Shown here piece by piece: positions 62,949-64,000 of a DNA stretch of 64,000 nt. Origin of the DNA: Marinomonas balearica (GTDB taxonomy: Bacteria; Pseudomonadota; Gammaproteobacteria; Pseudomonadales; Marinomonadaceae); contig NZ_SNXC01000009.1 of NCBI RefSeq assembly GCF_004362145.1, positions 485,823 through 549,822 of the forward strand. Reading direction: 5' to 3'. Both the position numbers and the translations under genes were made by a program. Below the pieces are notes generated by a model. The model made no database searches. It had not been told where the DNA came from and saw only the letters and a list, made by a program, of their open reading frames with translations. How positions within the stretch are numbered: position 1 is the stretch's first letter; each line of letters opens with the position of its first letter.

Positions 62949-62968
62949 TTCCGTCTTACTTTATTGCA
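62922..62968. terminator. 18-bp perfect inverted repeat overlapping the stop codon
   Basis: TGCAATAAAGTAAGACGG (62922-62939) and its exact inverse complement (62951-62968) flank an 11-base loop containing the TAA stop of the ICMT-like gene. It sits between convergent genes and should act on both transcripts. A second palindrome, GCCTTATAAGGC, follows at 62974-62985. Neither has a strong T run. Confidence 0.8.
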
Positions 62969-62989
62969 AGGCTGCCTTATAAGGCTATT

Positions 62990-63976
62990 TTAATCGTTTA
63001 GCGCTCCGAGACTTCTCAGGGTCTTTTCGACCGCAATTTCAATGGGAGTGTGAGGTTCTTCCCCTAATTTCTTTTTAAGTTTGTTATTTTCCATTTTGAT
63101 TGGTTGCGTCCATAAGTATTTCATTTCCAAGAGTTCTTTTGCCGTGGTGTTAAAGAGAGCTGCTAACCAAACAAGCCACCATGGAAAAGGTGCAATTTTT
63201 GGTTTTTTTCCTGATTTTTCATGAATAATTTTTTGAATTGTATTAACCATAAGTGTGCCATCTGAATCCCAAATACCTTTCATGTGATAGACGGCATATG
63301 GCTCAAGTTCATGTCGCTTTATGATCATAGATATCATTGTCTGAGCGACATCTGGCAAGTAGGCCCATTGATGACCCACATTTTTTCTACTGGGATTGTA
63401 AATGGATTTAACGGCTTTATTGGGATTGATCAGTCCTTGTGAAAACCAGTTATTTTTGGCATAAGGGCCATAAAAATCGCCCGCTCGGATTAGAATGACG
63501 TTTCCGCCGTCATTTGCAAAGCGTTTTAATTCCTGTTCCATCTCTTCTCTAAGCGATCCTTTTTTTGTTCTCGGATGTTGAGGTGTTGATTCAGAAATAT
63601 TGGGCAACACATCCGGACCGTAGTTGTATATTGAGCCAGGAAATACGACGGTGGCTCGCTGTTTTTTGGCCGCATTTATACTGTTTTTTAACATAGGAAT
63701 GACGAATTTTTCCCACTTTTTATAACCCGGTGGATTGACTGCATGAACGATAACACAACACCCTTCTGCGGCTTTTAAAACATCTTCAGAATTCATTGCA
63801 TCGCCTTTAATCCAGCTGATGTGTTTTGTTTTGAGATTTACTTCTTTAGAAACGAGTTCTGGTGAACGGTGTAGCGCGATTACGTTCCAGTTTTGCTCTA
63901 ATAATTGCCGAGCGACTTCGCTTCCGATGCCGCCTGTTATACCTAGTATAAGTACTTGGTTTTTTATGTTGGTCAT
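62990..63976 (-). CDS. NAD-dependent epimerase/dehydratase family protein
   Basis: 328 residues. The N-terminus VLILGITGGIGSEVARQLLE has the GxxGxxG NAD(P)-binding loop of extended or atypical SDRs. VIVHAVNPPGYKKW follows, then VVFPGSIYNYGPDVL with the Ser-Tyr region; the usual YxxxK is replaced by TKKGSLREEMEQELK, where the Tyr is not obvious, so catalysis may differ. GGAGGCAAT lies directly upstream of the ATG at 63976. No operon partner is visible. Confidence 0.8.
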   Translation of the reverse strand: MTNIKNQVLILGITGGIGSEVARQLLEQNWNVIALHRSPELVSKEVNLKTKHISWIKGDAMNSEDVLKAAEGCCVIVHAVNPPGYKKWEKFVIPMLKNSINAAKKQRATVVFPGSIYNYGPDVLPNISESTPQHPRTKKGSLREEMEQELKRFANDGGNVILIRAGDFYGPYAKNNWFSQGLINPNKAVKSIYNPSRKNVGHQWAYLPDVAQTMISMIIKRHELEPYAVYHMKGIWDSDGTLMVNTIQKIIHEKSGKKPKIAPFPWWLVWLAALFNTTAKELLEMKYLWTQPIKMENNKLKKKLGEEPHTPIEIAVEKTLRSLGALND

Positions 63977-64000
63977 ATTGCCTCCAGAAAATATGTGTTT

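Noticed and set aside
1-64000. tRNA, rRNA or tmRNA genes
   Set aside because: No cloverleaf with GGTTCGANTCC-type T-arm or rRNA-like stretch was recognised on reading; a tRNAscan run would be decisive.

Overview
The window looks like a moderately AT-rich marine gammaproteobacterial chromosome, most like Marinomonas or another Oceanospirillales member. I infer this from gene content (a glycine betaine/dimethylglycine/sarcosine catabolic locus in Pseudomonas-like order, an Aap amino acid ABC transporter, small marine-type proteins such as DUF2986), not from any database search. I found no rRNA, tRNA, CRISPR array or intact insertion sequence.

Layout. 1-2113: the start of a Tat-exported protein, an alpha/beta hydrolase, an HD phosphohydrolase and a ParD-like/RelE-ParE toxin-antitoxin pair. 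2290-3999: a graveyard of decayed genes, namely an SDR pseudogene with an internal deletion, an IS91-type transposase tail, a two-TM gene with four in-frame stops, a RhuM C-terminus and an HsdR N-terminus (remains of a type I restriction locus). 4023-9501: five tightly overlapping genes (NAD-dependent epimerase, GT4 glycosyltransferase, radical SAM/SPASM-like enzyme, WG-repeat/O-methyltransferase fusion, histidine phosphatase). This is the best candidate in the window for an undescribed biosynthetic or glycan-tailoring system. It is fused on its right to a broken class III aminotransferase (9502-10514), so both flanks of the island are truncated genes.

10694-18121: a LysR regulator divergent from aapJQMP, followed by a DAO-family FAD oxidoreductase and a high-potential iron-sulfur protein. 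18431-34638: catabolism of methylated glycines. soxBDAG (sarcosine oxidase) and purU (10-formyl-THF hydrolase) come first, then L-serine dehydratase, an M19 dipeptidase, a conserved protein of the dgc locus, dgcA and dgcB (dimethylglycine demethylase), and their dedicated electron transfer flavoprotein etfA/etfB. Together they take dimethylglycine to sarcosine to glycine, recycle the one-carbon unit, and send serine to pyruvate.

34730-41309: an isolated fliD with a sigma-28-like promoter and a possible FliT-like partner, a short cysH-like reductase, a ycaQ-like gene, an alpha-hydroxy-acid oxidase and a MarC protein. 41524-47599: an IS5-family remnant, a secreted protein plus a lipoprotein carrying a 51-bp tandem repeat, and a 1273-residue periplasmic-propeller GGDEF-EAL sensor. 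47938-53430: assorted single genes (NTF2-like, DUF952-DUF985 fusion, DUF1761, Tat-exported deiminase, GFA, GNAT, MscS). 53490-59060: a LacI-controlled sugar ABC transporter on the minus strand. 59389-63976: DUF2986, cupin, peroxiredoxin, exported MsrA, YghU-like GST, ICMT-like methyltransferase and an extended SDR.
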